From the NCBI RefSeq assembly GCF_964019385.1, contig NC_088647.1:18345533-18409532 (forward strand): a stretch of DNA of 64,000 nucleotides, given 5' to 3'. The DNA comes from Sycon ciliatum. Lineage: Eukaryota; Porifera; Calcarea; Leucosolenida; Sycettidae. Below the pieces are notes generated by a model. The model saw nothing but the letters and a program-made list of their open reading frames with translations, searched no databases and was not told where the DNA came from. This document shows, in pieces, positions 32,822-40,100 of this stretch (position 1 is the stretch's first letter; every line of letters begins with the position of its first letter). The translations under genes and the position numbers were made by a program.

Positions 32822-35463
32822 TGCATGCGTGTGTGTGTGTGTGTGTGTGTGTGTGCGTCTGTGCATGCATGTGTGCGTGTGTGTGCGCGCGTATGTTCTC
32901 TGTGCATTGCAGCTATGGCGGAGCGAAACGTGGCGATCGCACCATGGTAAGGGTTTGAGCAAAACACCGCCATATTGGATTATTTTGTAGGATTTAAAGT
33001 TGGCATGCAGGTAGCAAAATACTTATACAGATGTAGCACTCAATCTCCGAACAGCTAGCTGTTTCGACCTTGCTAGGTCTCGTCAACAGAGTTACTGGCC
33101 GAGCCGCTCACAGTGAAGTCTAATGAACAATAAAGCTTCTTTTTTCTTTTTTAAACCAGCTCAAAGCATCAAAGTCAGACTGCTCCAACTGTGATACACA
33201 CAGCGAGCTTTGCACGAGGGAGGGAAACATTGATGCTAACCAGAAAGAGTGCTCGACCAAGGCGGGGCGAATATGTTCTGTCACGTGTACTTGCTTCATC
33301 TTTCTGTGAGAACCGGACCTTTGGGACGGTGAGAAGGCAACAATACCTGTGCAACTGGTGAAGTAAAAATAATAATAGTCAACAACAACAATGACGGCGA
33401 CGCCGCCGACGACAACAACAGCAGCAGCAACAACAACAACAACTTGCGTTGTTGTGTCCTGTCCATAGCTCGATGCCCTCTGCGGCGCACAGGATGTGCT
33501 GAACAAGGCTGACGACAGCGCTACCCAGTCCCAGCCCCGGTCGAGCAGTGACGCTGTTGAAGCTCTAACCCTGGCCGTGCAGGTAAGCACAGTGGAGTGT
33601 AACCGAATGGTCCCCAGTATCATGCACCCTCTAGGGTCAAGTAGCATGACCAAGACGGGCGCTAATCACACACCGGCCCCCCAGAGGGTCGCAGCCTGCT
33701 TGATATTGAAGAAGGGCGGCGGGAAAAGTTTGTGCATAGCTGTCTAAATCTGCATAGCTGTCTAAATCTGCATAGCTGTGGACATGGAGTACATCATGTT
33801 GAATAAGGTAGGTCTATTGCCATACGTAGATCTACGCACCTGCAATTTTTGTTGTCTTTGCCTGTGAGCTGTGATCATTGTAAAAAAAATTAAAAAAAAG
33901 AACCAGCACAGTGGGTTACTACTCTTCAGTGCCTGCATGTACTGTAAAAGCAGAAATTTTCGGTGGTGTAATATTTTCGATATTCTCCAAAATCGGCGGT
34001 TCGGTGGAGGGAAATTTTCGGTAAAACCCGCGTTCCAGGTAAGTGTACTAGTACTATAATACGATATTTTCGGTGCGTTTAAAAATTTCGGCACCGAAGT
34101 TACCGAAAATAAAAACCCACCGAAAATTTCTGCTTTTACAGTACATGTATGTAATGCATCATGCACACGTACAAGCATGCAATGCATTCTACCTAGAGTA
34201 GATAAACTCCGGATCTCTCCTGCACAATCTGCAGATACCCCCGCCCACGGCGGAATTTTTTGTTGACGTCACCTTTTTTCAGAAGAACGCGCATTTTGCC
34301 GCAGAGCAGTGTGAGAGCACGTGCTGGTCACCGACATTGTGGTGTAAAGCCGGCCAAGAGCACGAGGGAAAACTTTCCGAAACACTCGCAGCGCGTGCGT
34401 CGTCGAAAAGATTACGTCAACAAGAGGCTTTGAGGGGTGGCACAGCACCATGATACGTGGCGCCGACTGCAGCCCTGGTTGGTTCGGGTTTAATAAGCAT
34501 AGCATATGTTATTGATGATCAACCCATGGTACGTGTGCTGTAAACACATTCTACTGCCGTGGGCATGGAAATCCGGTCGGAGGTCCAGCGGCCCGGGCCA
34601 TGCTGGCCATGCAGCCGTAAGTACACATACGATCAACATGTGCACTCACTGCATGCAGCGTTCTGTACGCACTGAGGGCACCGGCCCGGAGGCATTCGGC
34701 CGGATTTTCATGTGCACGACAGTAGCACTAAAGTACAGGTGTATTAATGTTGTAAAGTTGTAAACACTAGATCTTAGTCTTGTGACAACAAGAAAAAGAG
34801 GAGGAAAAGTGTTTTTACTAGGGGTAAAACGAAGGTCTCAATTTGCAAAACGAACCTTCTTCATCAAAACGAACGAATGTGTCGAAGGATTCTCTTACCA
34901 GTTACCGTTGAAGCGCACTCTGTGCATGTGCCCTACTAAGTATATGACCGTTACTATGTTTGCTGGGCAGTCACCACAAGTGGCACGCCCATAGCTTTTG
35001 CACTGCGCAATTTGCACCCCCAACTGCCCAAAACTACTTCTGCACCCCGCGGCCTCTCTACAGGGCAGATCAGTGCATGCGTGCCTGAAGAAATCGTGTG
35101 TTGGCCTTCGTTTGAATTGAAAACGAAGGTTTGTTTCACATGAAAACAAAGGTTCTTCGAACCTTTGACACCTTCGTTTCACCCCTAGTTTTTACTCAGA
35201 GTTTCACGCACTAAGCGATGATCAGAAAACAAAATCTTAGTCTTGTTGTTATGATATGTCCTGTGTGCCGCTCCCTCACTCCTCAGGCATCCCGTGCTGG
35301 CGCGGAGGCCACGGCGTCGATGAAAGCCCGCGCGGGCCGTGCCAGCTACGTCAGCTCGGCGCACTGGACGCGACCCGATGCCGGTGCCACGGCCGTAGCT
35401 ATCTGGATGAGCGCGCTACTGGGATCGCTGACCGAGCTGGCGAGCCAAACCCCTGCAGCGTGA
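13476..35463 (+). CDS. TKFC: Triokinase/FMN cyclase (dihydroxyacetone kinase), 14 exons, complete
   Basis: Exons: 13476-13970, 14415-14493, 15650-15739, 16552-16586, 23375-23444, 24179-24268, 25484-25603, 26094-26240, 26929-27057, 29623-29732, 30034-30146, 32913-32946, 33469-33582, 35287-35463. They join in phase to 600 aa plus TGA (human TKFC is 575 aa). The enzyme phosphorylates dihydroxyacetone and glyceraldehyde with ATP; the animal form also makes cyclic FMN from FAD. The N-terminal DhaK domain has GGGSGHEP (residues 58-65) and, in the 35-bp exon 4, IHGEAG, whose His (about residue 224) is the family's covalent substrate-binding residue. The C-terminal DhaL domain starts near residue 376 with [15 protein letters not shown]; Asp401, 406 and 408 fit the metal/ATP site. 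[18 protein letters not shown] and AGRASYVSS follow as expected. The start ATG lies 11 codons inside a longer open frame and was chosen because it begins the family's usual N-terminus. Introns carry many mobile elements; the largest (intron 4, 6.8 kb) holds an intact Ty3 element. Confidence 0.95.
14008..14234. mobile_element. Tigger/pogo-like MITE, 227 bp, TA TSD
   Basis: Ends CACTCATACCTTGTTTATCC and the inverse of CACTCATACCTCGAAGTTAC, flanked by TA. GCCCGTAA and GCCCGG motifs recur inside. TKFC intron 1, 38 bp after exon 1. Confidence 0.75.
15801..16097. mobile_element. MITE with CCGTATATTCTCTATTATAA ends, TA TSD
   Basis: 297 bp, near-perfect TIRs of about 22 bp, flanked by TA (15799-15800, 16098-16099). 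The interior repeats GTGCTTATATTGGAGACC-like units. Same family as 10233-10859. TKFC intron 3. Confidence 0.8.
16994..17200. mobile_element. hAT-like short element, 207 bp, 5-bp TSD
   Basis: Left CAGGCGCGTAGCACC and right GCTACGCCCCTG, flanked by AAATA (16989-16993, 17201-17205). Contains a G-run at 17032-17047. Same end type and TSD length as the elements at 24996 and 30340. TKFC intron 4. Confidence 0.7.
17325..17397 (+). repeat. tRNA-like sequence (tRNA pseudogene or SINE head)
   Basis: ACCATAACTCAGTGGTTAGA provides an A-box-like D arm and CCTGGTTTAATTCCTGG a T arm/B box. Acceptor pairing is poor. It lies 195 bp from the broken tRNA-Arg in TKFC intron 4. Confidence 0.4.
17639..18248 (+). 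repeat. 5' LTR of the Ty3-like element
   Basis: 610 bp, TG...CA ends, same length as the 3' LTR and no difference found by eye. It should hold the element's Pol II promoter and polyadenylation signal; no convincing TATA box was picked out. Confidence 0.92.
18372..22598 (+). CDS. Gag-Pol polyprotein of the Ty3-like retrotransposon (single fused ORF)
   Basis: About 1408 aa from the ATG at 18372 (the frame is open upstream to 18318). Domain order is Gag, protease, reverse transcriptase, RNase H, integrase, i.e. the Ty3 order. Gag ends with two CX2CX4HX4C zinc knuckles ([14 protein letters not shown] near residue 201, [14 protein letters not shown] near 237). The protease active site is [12 protein letters not shown] (near 310). 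RT has [12 protein letters not shown] and catalytic YVDD near 647. RNase H has WCDASG, AELDS and KTDSKT. Integrase has an HHCC finger (HVNTGH...CQNC) and DDE residues in [15 protein letters not shown] and AAERYNRT. No frameshift or stop is present, so Gag and Pol are made as one protein. BEL/Pao is less likely given the domain order and integrase type. Confidence 0.93.
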   Translation: MSKAEGYLRPYRGKVDDFQTFWAKFDVLATINKWDSDEKKMAQLPLFLEQDAFLVFSRMKSDDKKKPDAVQKKMEEAFCMTKSEAYRRFKARRMRQEESPDAYVADLQRLASLAGDASPGDDKNHSVVEQFLDGLPHAWAKQVRLSLVGKDQTVSACLELVRAVQLSDGDSVTAAVGTGAGTGSLAGGARGDKTSRKSFLCYLCNEVGHMKRDCPRRKQGQQSGSSSKDGGGRGSTCYFCDRPGHRKPDCPDRKAWLASRQGGSAAAAAGEEPSPALASVSVPSPGQLPRIKVDMWTTGNKDDVSRMTAVIDTGAVRSLLTKDQALSCGLAWSECESRLVALDGQSIAVLGKVAVNIGRLDGPIPVQMPEASVELLVVNDLSVVHADLLIGCDVASSCGGLHLEYANDGRLESVRFGPVSSPVSAALPQDGHPSRHVQVSRHGQGVTLSARDGEVQWCHETKRWILRWKWKSGAAPEVPVGSGIGQYSREKLSPEQEKLFCKEVDAWIANGWLVPHDEATHGAVAGVLPLIARTQEHKASTPIRPCLDYRKLNELIESEPGYEAPVCAEKIRQWRRSSDGQWEMLDVKKAYLQVHVSAELVRYQAVLWNNKVYVMTRMGFGLAIAPKFMHLVIQWITRHRPEVDNYVDDIRAPAEVTQCVADELAAYGLPTKPAEPMEESRVLGMQLKANADGAMGWSRREIDLEPPPKMTRRKVFSWCGRLIGHYPVCSWLRPACSYLKRLATAAGGNGWDDPLPETLVECCQELFARLSSDDPVHGQWDVHAQADSTWTAWCDASGLAIGVVLELDGTVVEDASWLRPAGDKLHVNVAELDSAIKALTLATRWNATHVVLKTDSKTTAGWLAPVVGGSRRVRVGGLHEVLVQRRLQIVNDLLSMTEIQVTVEWVPTTENLADKLTRVPFNWPKKSSDVVASLPRAVAVSPFSSDELGKAQASDEVIQGVIQQIQVGQPVASRRFRSCAGQLHVEEGCLVRSLKLPVEGEVNVPVVPELLVPDVVTAAHVNTGHASWQPMYELLRKHCYFPEMASACQDHVKGCQNCQAASPAKGPAAPSARAEIPGRPWGTVQMDTLELGLNRGGTHHCVLVCVDVLTKWVEIVPMKRHDGPSVASAFVSLCCRWGPPDVIRVDNGTEFSNAIVQSVFQVFGVRVKTGAVRHPQSQGAAERYNRTLLTLIRKVLDESSDWMDDLQMLVHFYRSRPHSVTGMSPMMAMVGWDPPVLIDDGRSRYDFDTWQAEHAARSARIRDLLEDAMSEGDCRDEVLPCAYQAGDAVMLRMPSRRQKRLPPFESGWTVKKVISPSTVVIWRRSDGRSPREKVVNVELIKPDAPRPGLELPTENFPDGDDGQEGDSFKADGWLGWLPDPQEPAADGQHVRMDLRNRQGIQRPARFQD
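22634..23243 (+). repeat. 3' LTR of the Ty3-like element
   Basis: 610 bp, apparently identical to the 5' LTR. It begins 36 bp after the gag-pol stop, so there is almost no 3' internal region; the short stretch before it (about 22620-22633) is purine-rich (GGCGGAGGGA) and is the likely polypurine tract. Confidence 0.92.
24996..25370. mobile_element. hAT-like short element, 375 bp, 5-bp TSD
   Basis: Left CAGGGGCGTAGCACCCGC and right CCTACGCCCCTG, flanked by ACATG (24991-24995, 25371-25375). No transposase coding. TKFC intron 6. Confidence 0.75.
26443..26620. repeat. (CA)n then (GT)n, facing microsatellites
   Basis: About 95 bp of CA, a 28-bp spacer, then about 42 bp of GT, which could form an extended hairpin. 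TKFC intron 8. Confidence 0.95.
27366..28882 (+). mobile_element. Penelope-like element without reverse transcriptase, inverted 137-bp terminal repeats
   Basis: Arms at 27396-27532 and 28746-28882 are inverted copies, identical by eye. The left arm is preceded by about 30 bp not present at the right (compare the short tail known in Penelope-like elements). CTGTTTAAAACCAG occurs at 27352-27365 and 28883-28896 as a 14-bp target-site duplication. The only coding sequence is a GIY-YIG-type protein, the endonuclease half of Penelope-like elements; no RT is present. TKFC intron 9, sense orientation. Confidence 0.75.
27521..28597 (+). CDS. GIY-YIG endonuclease-like protein of the Penelope-like element
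   Basis: Open from 27521 with no ATG near the front; a TTG at 27548 is one possible start. N-terminal [16 protein letters not shown] then SARIKQH is the first half of a Penelope-type GIY-YIG domain with its CX2C insert. The C-terminal [18 protein letters not shown] looks like the second half with the catalytic Glu. Between them lie about 270 residues: a basic stretch ([13 protein letters not shown]), a proline-rich stretch, then an acidic D/E repeat region (about 28195-28400). In other Penelope-like elements the domain is compact. The protein may be a remnant, since the left arm replaces the upstream RT region. Confidence 0.7.
   Translation, partial: RDQGLPSHLLSHLVYQFECRNCDSRYVGRTLQHLSARIKQHVPLHMLPDAAKAKRPKRGRPRKNPLPLPPTQPEQVEHTVQRKSGGSLSQPNVPSPPLPLPPPEPPPVPLVAGVWEESATTTVPPITDIEPISLTQYPAVRTPQHPPALDPWVQRPRRSTANYSTEIYARNGQGPRGASKETGSRGQNGTQSRDVDEVKTVTRDRRRKENMDGIRRLTGGEYELGDDAADDENTDDDEADDGEDTDDDEAGDDEAADEDEADDGETAGGDGDKTDEEESGGREGDGADEGEIRKKSAVYLHLLSRPDCLSVYDDSHFSVLCRARYVQQLKVLEAVCIRTHKPDLCKQKEHVLALRLFS
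29175..29531 (+). pseudogene. Internally deleted LINE fragment (N-terminus joined to C-terminal zinc finger)
   Basis: One frame reads [16 protein letters not shown], the usual beginning of a LINE endonuclease domain, then jumps to [13 protein letters not shown] and LAQDRRDWR, usual near LINE C-termini, and ends in a C2HC-type finger ([20 protein letters not shown]) and stop. The RT and most of the endonuclease are missing. It lies in TKFC intron 9, just after a (GT)n run and 91 bp before exon 10. Confidence 0.6.
30694..30811. repeat. Long hairpin, about 45-bp arms
   Basis: The left arm ACATCGAAGAAAAG... (30694-30740) pairs with 30769-30811 apart from one substitution and a 4-nt indel; the loop of about 28 nt contains a further CGAGG/CCTCG stem. 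It could be the core of a MITE or a structured RNA precursor. Confidence 0.7.
31195..31745 (-). pseudogene. LINE 3'-end fragment, (AAC)n tail
   Basis: The minus strand encodes a short C-terminal piece ([20 protein letters not shown], then NALPSDFR) typical of CR1-like LINE protein ends, then a 3' UTR and an (AAC)n tail seen as (GTT)n at 31195-31231. Severely 5' truncated. Confidence 0.55.
32249..32322. repeat. (GT)n microsatellite
   Basis: About 74 bp, end of the first duplicated unit in TKFC intron 11; a second GT-rich tract lies at 32777-32890. Confidence 0.95.
33942..34141. mobile_element. MITE with CTGTAAAAGCAGAAATTTTC ends, TA TSD
   Basis: 200 bp with about 25-bp near-perfect TIRs and further ACCGAAAAT motifs inside, flanked by TA (33940-33941, 34142-34143). 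TKFC intron 13. A decayed relative with TTTTCGGTA/ACCGAAAAT motifs lies at about 26695-26885. Confidence 0.8.
34193..34430. mobile_element. Truncated relative of the 10421 MITE
   Basis: Repeats the left and central parts of the 10421 element (GAGTAGATAAA, CTCCGGATCTCTCCTGCACA, CGGCGGAATTTTTTGTTGAC) but loses similarity after AAAAGATTACGTCAACAA; the right TIR and TSD are missing. It lies in TKFC intron 13. Confidence 0.65.
34819..35187. mobile_element. hAT-like MITE, 369 bp, 8-bp TSD
   Basis: Ends TAGGGGTAAAACGAAGGT and the inverse of TAGGGGTGAAACGAAGGT, flanked by GTTTTTAC (34811-34818, 35188-35195). The TAGGG ends and 8-bp TSD fit hAT. TKFC intron 13, ending 99 bp before the last exon. Confidence 0.82.
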
Positions 35464-35643
35464 TCCACATATAGTCAACACCTGACATAACGGACACTAT
35501 TGTGCAAGAGAATTAGTCACTTCAACTTCTTTATAGCCAAAGTTCGTTGTAACCTAAGCACACTTACGTACTTACACTGTGGGTTCAAACTGGGACATGG
35601 ACAAATTCAGGACAACAGTTCGCCACATCACCAAATAGTTACA

Positions 35644-35768
35644 AGAGAGATTGAAAGCTGTGTCACAACTCTTGAGTTTCATGTATTACTACGGTCATCA
35701 GGCAAGGTTGCCTGACGGTCGTAGTAATACGTGAAACTCAGAGTTGTGACACAGCTTTCAATCTCTCT
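35644..35768. repeat. 125-bp near-perfect palindrome downstream of TKFC
   Basis: About 60-bp arms with almost no loop (AGAGAGATTGAAAGCTGTGT...ACACAGCTTTCAATCTCTCT); a few mismatches. It starts 181 bp after the TKFC stop, so it may be in the 3' UTR. Confidence 0.75.
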
Positions 35769-36299
35769 TTCTCTCTCTTGTGTACAAGGCTCTGCCCGGC
35801 TACATGGGTATTGAGCACTCTTCGCCGTCTTCGGACAGTGAAGCACACCACTTGATTACGTTCACCAAAATTAATAGTTAAGATTTTGCTATATGCGAGT
35901 TCGACTGTATAGTAAGTACGATCCTCTGTACTTAGAGATCTGCACTGGTACGACTTTGTGTTTTGATACCAGCTGTGGAGTGGTGGCTGCTGGAAAAGAA
36001 CCTGTACTGTACATGGCCCAGTGCTGCTGCTGCTTATCCTTGTTCAGATTATGATACCACTTCAAAGTGATGCGGCAACACCCAGCCTCTGGGGTAACCA
36101 GAAATAAATAAATTACAAAAAAACAACAACAGCAACAACAACAACAACAACTCTTATTGGCGGGCGATGGTGCAATCGTGAGAATAAAGAATTCAAACAC
36201 AGCAACAAGTAAGCAGTACAGGTGATCTGCTTGGCCAGGCTCGTTTGACTGGAAATAACATCCTTTGGTCCTACTTTAAAGTAGCTGTAGCGGGTATCG

Positions 36300-36465
36300 C
36301 TCATTGCCTAGTAGGATTGCTTTACTTTGGAATGCTCTGCCCTTCGAAATGAAGTCTTGCAATACGTCTTCTGCATTTAACGCCCATCTTGCCTGCCTTC
36401 TTAATGACGGGCCACAATGTACCCGGTTAAAACAGCTCCTTTTTGAAAATGTTTTCGATGAGTGA
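36300..36465 (+). pseudogene. LINE C-terminal fragment
   Basis: The plus frame reads IALLWNALPFEMKS...LLNDGPQCTRLKQLLFENVF and stop. LLWNALP is the common C-terminal motif of CR1-like LINE proteins. No other domain remains. Confidence 0.45.
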
Positions 36466-36706
36466 TGTGTCGCTTTGTTTTGCTCTAATTGGTGCTTTTC
36501 TCCAATGTCATGCAGTCGTATTTATTCAGCTTTTATTTCTTGTGTACTTGCATACTGGTATTAGTTTAGTCCCACAATCTGCGATAAAATGATCCGCTGT
36601 AGCACCTACTCCACTTTTATGTTTATGTATCTATGTCATTCGGATCTTCCCAAGTTGTACAATGTACTGTTGAGATACCGAATTCAAATAATTCAATACC
36701 AATACC

Positions 36707-36874
36707 AAAGCCCTATTTGAATATGCATTGTGGCCAGCCGTCTTTGATGGTACGGTACGGTAGGGATAGGTACGGGACAGGTACGATCGAGGGTAATACG
36801 ACACCGTCTCCCGTACCGTACCATCAAACACAGCTGGCCACATACAGCTGCTCGCAATATTCAAATAGGGCTTT
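36707..36874. mobile_element. MITE-like inverted repeat, 168 bp
   Basis: Ends AAAGCCCTATTTGAATAT and its inverse; inner inverted arms TGGCCAGC and TTTGATGGTACGGTACGG. No clear TSD. Confidence 0.6.
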
Positions 36875-36948
36875 CAAACGCAAGATCATAACGTGAAGCA
36901 ACTAAGTTACTTGGAAGAATGGGTATGAATGGGGGAATGCATGTAGGG

Positions 36949-36997
36949 CAGGGAGTCGTAAAATACTAGGTATTCCTAGGTATTTTACGACTCCCTG
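36949..36997. mobile_element. 49-bp palindromic hAT-like micro-insertion with 8-bp TSD
   Basis: 18-bp perfect arms (CAGGGAGTCGTAAAATAC and complement) around a 13-bp partly self-complementary centre. Flanked by ATGTAGGG at 36941-36948 and 36998-37005. Shares its outer 12 bases with the insertions at 12865 and 43684. It sits in a tRNA-like (SINE-like) sequence. Confidence 0.8.
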
Positions 36998-37004
36998 ATG
37001 TAGG

Positions 37005-37062
37005 GCGATAGTGCGGGTTCGAATCCCAGGATATGTCTGAAAAAATAGGAGAATTGAAAAAT
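37005..37062 (+). repeat. tRNA 3'-half-like SINE fragment
   Basis: GTGCGGGTTCGAATCCCAGG is a T arm/B box, followed by TATGTCTGAAAAAATAGG as in tRNA-derived SINEs. The 49-bp micro-insertion interrupts its upstream part. Confidence 0.35.
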
Positions 37063-37396
37063 TTATAACATCCCTATGATTTTTTGCCGTCAGATACGGG
37101 ATAGCGCCAGGCGTGACACAAACAAACAAACAAACAAATAAACACACACACAAATACCAAACGAGAGAGCTTGGAAGCTCAGGGCCCTGCGCTATGCTTT
37201 GTTGCCTAGCTCATCGTGCATGTTGTTAGAACTGATGGAAATGCTTTTTCCTTTGATTAGCTACATCATTGTATTGCAAAAACGTTTCAATGAGATACTG
37301 AAGTAACGTCTTCTGCATAGCTATGGGACCGGCGCTGACTCTGCCGTTCCCGGGCGTTCTGGAGTCGACGGGATGTCTGTCCTGACGTTTTTTTAA

Positions 37397-38200
37397 GCCA
37401 AACTTGCCAAATCGCCGTATACTCACGTTGCCATAGCGACCAGCGCAGTGATGACGTACGAAAGGCTTAGCTTCACCGCAGAGAAGGTCGATCACTGCAG
37501 AATTTGGTCATTTTCAATTGGTTTATTGTATTCACGAAGTGAAAGAAGGGCTGTGTTCAATGCTGTAAGTGCAGTGAACTGTTTGTTAGTAGTCCTCTCG
37601 GTTGTGTACTGGGACGTGACACCGACAGGAGAAAGCTGGAGCGCGGAGACACCAGCAGACAAGCGAAAATAGTGGCGAACAAAATGCTAAAATCTTGGTT
37701 GGGACAAATCAGACGTTCAGCATTTCCCCCAACCAAGGACCATGCCGTTTGCTTTTTCCACTTCCTGAAGATGAATGTGATGCTTCCTGGCGACTCTCCT
37801 ATCTCTCGTAACATCTTCTGAAGCCAGGTGAGACGACGGGTGGTGGAGATTGACGAATGAAATACTGATGTCGTAGGTTTGAAAGTTTGCTGAAAATGTC
37901 TCAGGAGAGACGGCGAATTCCAAGCATCTTGTCCTGGAGGAAACCGTTTCCTAGGCACAGTCAGCCTAGGGAAATGCATGAGAAGGGCGACAAATAGTTC
38001 ACGGCACTAACAGCATTGAACACAGCACTTCTTTCACATCGTGAATACAATAAGACAATTGAAAATGACCAATTTCTGCAGTGATCGACCTTCTCTGTGG
38101 AGGAGCTAAGCCTTTCGTACGTCATCACTCCGCTGGTCGCTATGGCAACGTGAGCATACAATTGGCGATTTGGCAAGTAGTTACGTAGTTTGGCTTATCG
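37397..38200. repeat. Large inverted repeat with about 200-bp arms
   Basis: 37397-37590 (CAAATCGCCGTATACTCACG, GATGACGTACGAAAGGCTTA, TGCAGAATTTGGTCATTTTC) is inverted at 37993-38200 with scattered mismatches. It looks like a non-autonomous DNA transposon, but sharp ends and TSD were not found. An end motif CACTTCCCCTTTAA at 38276-38290 resembles the AAGGGGAAGT ends at 44357. Confidence 0.6.
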
Positions 38201-38639
38201 TATGAAAGCGAGAGATATGCCATTCGAACCGATATCAAATTGTCTTTCTTCTGGACCCTACTCGAAAAATCGATGCACTTCCCCTTTAAGGGGGTTCGCG
38301 ACGGTTAGCGCCATGTTGGATTTCCGATTTTTTTCTGAAAAATAATGCCTTTCGGAGTGGAAAAATGTAAGCAGTTTGACCATGACTTCGCAGCGCGTGC
38401 TCGAGTCGAGACAAGATTTGAGGAAGAAGCTCAGCCACTAGTGGACTTGCGGATTTGTTTTGACATCGGCGGTTTTTTGATAGCTTGGTTCTCCTGCCGA
38501 CGTGTCGTGGAGATGAAGACGCGAGAGAGTAATCTGTCACCCACGACGCGGCCTCGCATTCTGCGTACTGGACGATTCAAGAAGCCGAGGAGGGGGACGC
38601 TTCGCAAGCTCGAACGATCGATCGAGTTCCTGAAAACGG

Positions 38640-38960
38640 AAAGGGCGATCTCCACCACCAACGCCACTGAATTTGACTCCCGCGAAGAGGTCGTTCAGTG
38701 CCCCTCTTCACGGTCGACGAGTCGTTCATCTCAGGTATCTGGCTGTGGGATTGTCTGCGTGCCAGAATCCTAGACGTGGCAAACCTCTGGCGCTCATTGA
38801 TTGCGTTGAAGAGAAGAGGTACGGCCTGGGCAGCGTACTTGTCATTCCGTGTCAGCAGTGTGGGATGGAGAATTTTATAGATACAGATAGCCCTGTAACT
38901 GCTCAGCACCCTGGACCCCGTGCTTCCACAAGCAACACCAAAGCTGCTTTGGGTAAGTGT
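38640..38960 (+). pseudogene. Possible transposase-like N-terminal fragment with cysteine motif
   Basis: One frame reads GRRVVHLRYLAVGLSACQNP, LALIDCVEEKRYGLGSVLVI and PCQQCGMENF, ending at a possible donor GTAAGTG at 38954. The pattern (GRR.V.......C...L.L.......GL.S.L...C..C) reminds me of Mutator-like transposase proteins in invertebrates. The upstream region (38345-38700) continues in another frame. Weak call. Confidence 0.3.
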
Positions 38961-39333
38961 GTTTTTCAATCTCATAAGATTTATTCATGATATTTGCGAG
39001 TCATTGCCACCCTATGGCTATGGAAATGTATGAGCACACTGTATGCGCGCGCGCGCGAGCGTGTGTGTGTTTGCATAGACCTGCATGTTTGTGCATGTGT
39101 GCACCATACGCATGTATGAACATGCACATGCATATGCGCTCATGTGGACGTGCCCTCGCACATATACTATACACGTGCATGACCGCTCCCAGGGCATGTT
39201 GGTGTGACATGTGTATGCGGGCATCTCCACTCATGCACATGAGTGTGCACATGCATGTGGGTGGGTACGTACACGTGCGTGAATGTATATGTGTGTATAC
39301 GCGCGCTTGTGTGTTCTATTGCGTGTGAGAGCA

Positions 39334-39336
<3 letters not shown>

Positions 39337-39402
<66 letters not shown>

Positions 39403-39501
39403 TGGCGTGGGCCTGCGTTTTGTAGTGCGTTCAATGATGAGTGTTTTCAATTCTGATTGCCGGTACTTTTAGCCCAGTATTGCGGTTCTATAATTTTTGT
39501 G

Positions 39502-39582
<81 letters not shown>
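39337..39582. repeat. Two (GT)n microsatellites
   Basis: GT tracts at 39337-39400 and 39508-39582, within a GT/GCGC-rich stretch starting at 39040. Confidence 0.95.
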
Positions 39583-39584
<2 letters not shown>

Positions 39585-39689
39585 AGTGTGTGTGCACGCA
39601 TATGTGTGCCGATGGTGTGCATTTTTGCGCTGCGTGAACACTCTCATCCCTAAACCGCGATACCGGAGCTCCCAAGCTACAGCCTCAGA

Positions 39690-40100
39690 TTGATTTATAG
39701 TTCATTGTTGGGAATGATTTCGCTGCTCATGATGCTGTTGCGGATGTTGCGGCCCTAGTCGAAGCTCGCCCTGATGCCAGTATCCTGTAGCACTCTGTCA
39801 CTTTTGCATCAACATGTTCGGCGATGGAGTTTGCAGAACATCAGCAAAAGCGGCTGGCCACCCTTCAACCGTTGGTCCAAGCAACGTGCTTCTCTAAATC
39901 AGTTGCAGTGCGGGCAACTGCTAGTGGATTGGTGATGAAGCACTTTGTCTTGTCCTACAAACGAAGTGGTGAGCCAGCCATTTCCAGACTGATGAAGGAG
40001 CAAGTCGGAGGTAAAAAGCGGGTGACAGCTTCAAGGAAGATTATATTAGCGGTGGCTGAACACCTAGCCAAGAACCAGCAGCAACCCAACTGTAAGTAAC
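39690..40100 (+). pseudogene. Possible exonuclease-like C-terminal fragment
   Basis: 39690-39790 reads VGNDFAAHDAVADVAALVEA, like the end of DEDDh exonucleases in PML-type proteins (AHDA..DV..L). It is followed after a stop by FSKSVAVRATASGLVMKHFV and LMKEQVGGKKRVTASRKII in one frame. It is separated from the 38640 fragment by two (GT)n tracts and may belong to the same decayed gene or element. Confidence 0.35.

Noticed and set aside
33390-33455. CRISPR-like or coding CAA/CAG repeat upstream of TKFC exon 13
   Set aside because: Simple (AAC)n-type repeat; no spacer structure, and it lies in an intron.
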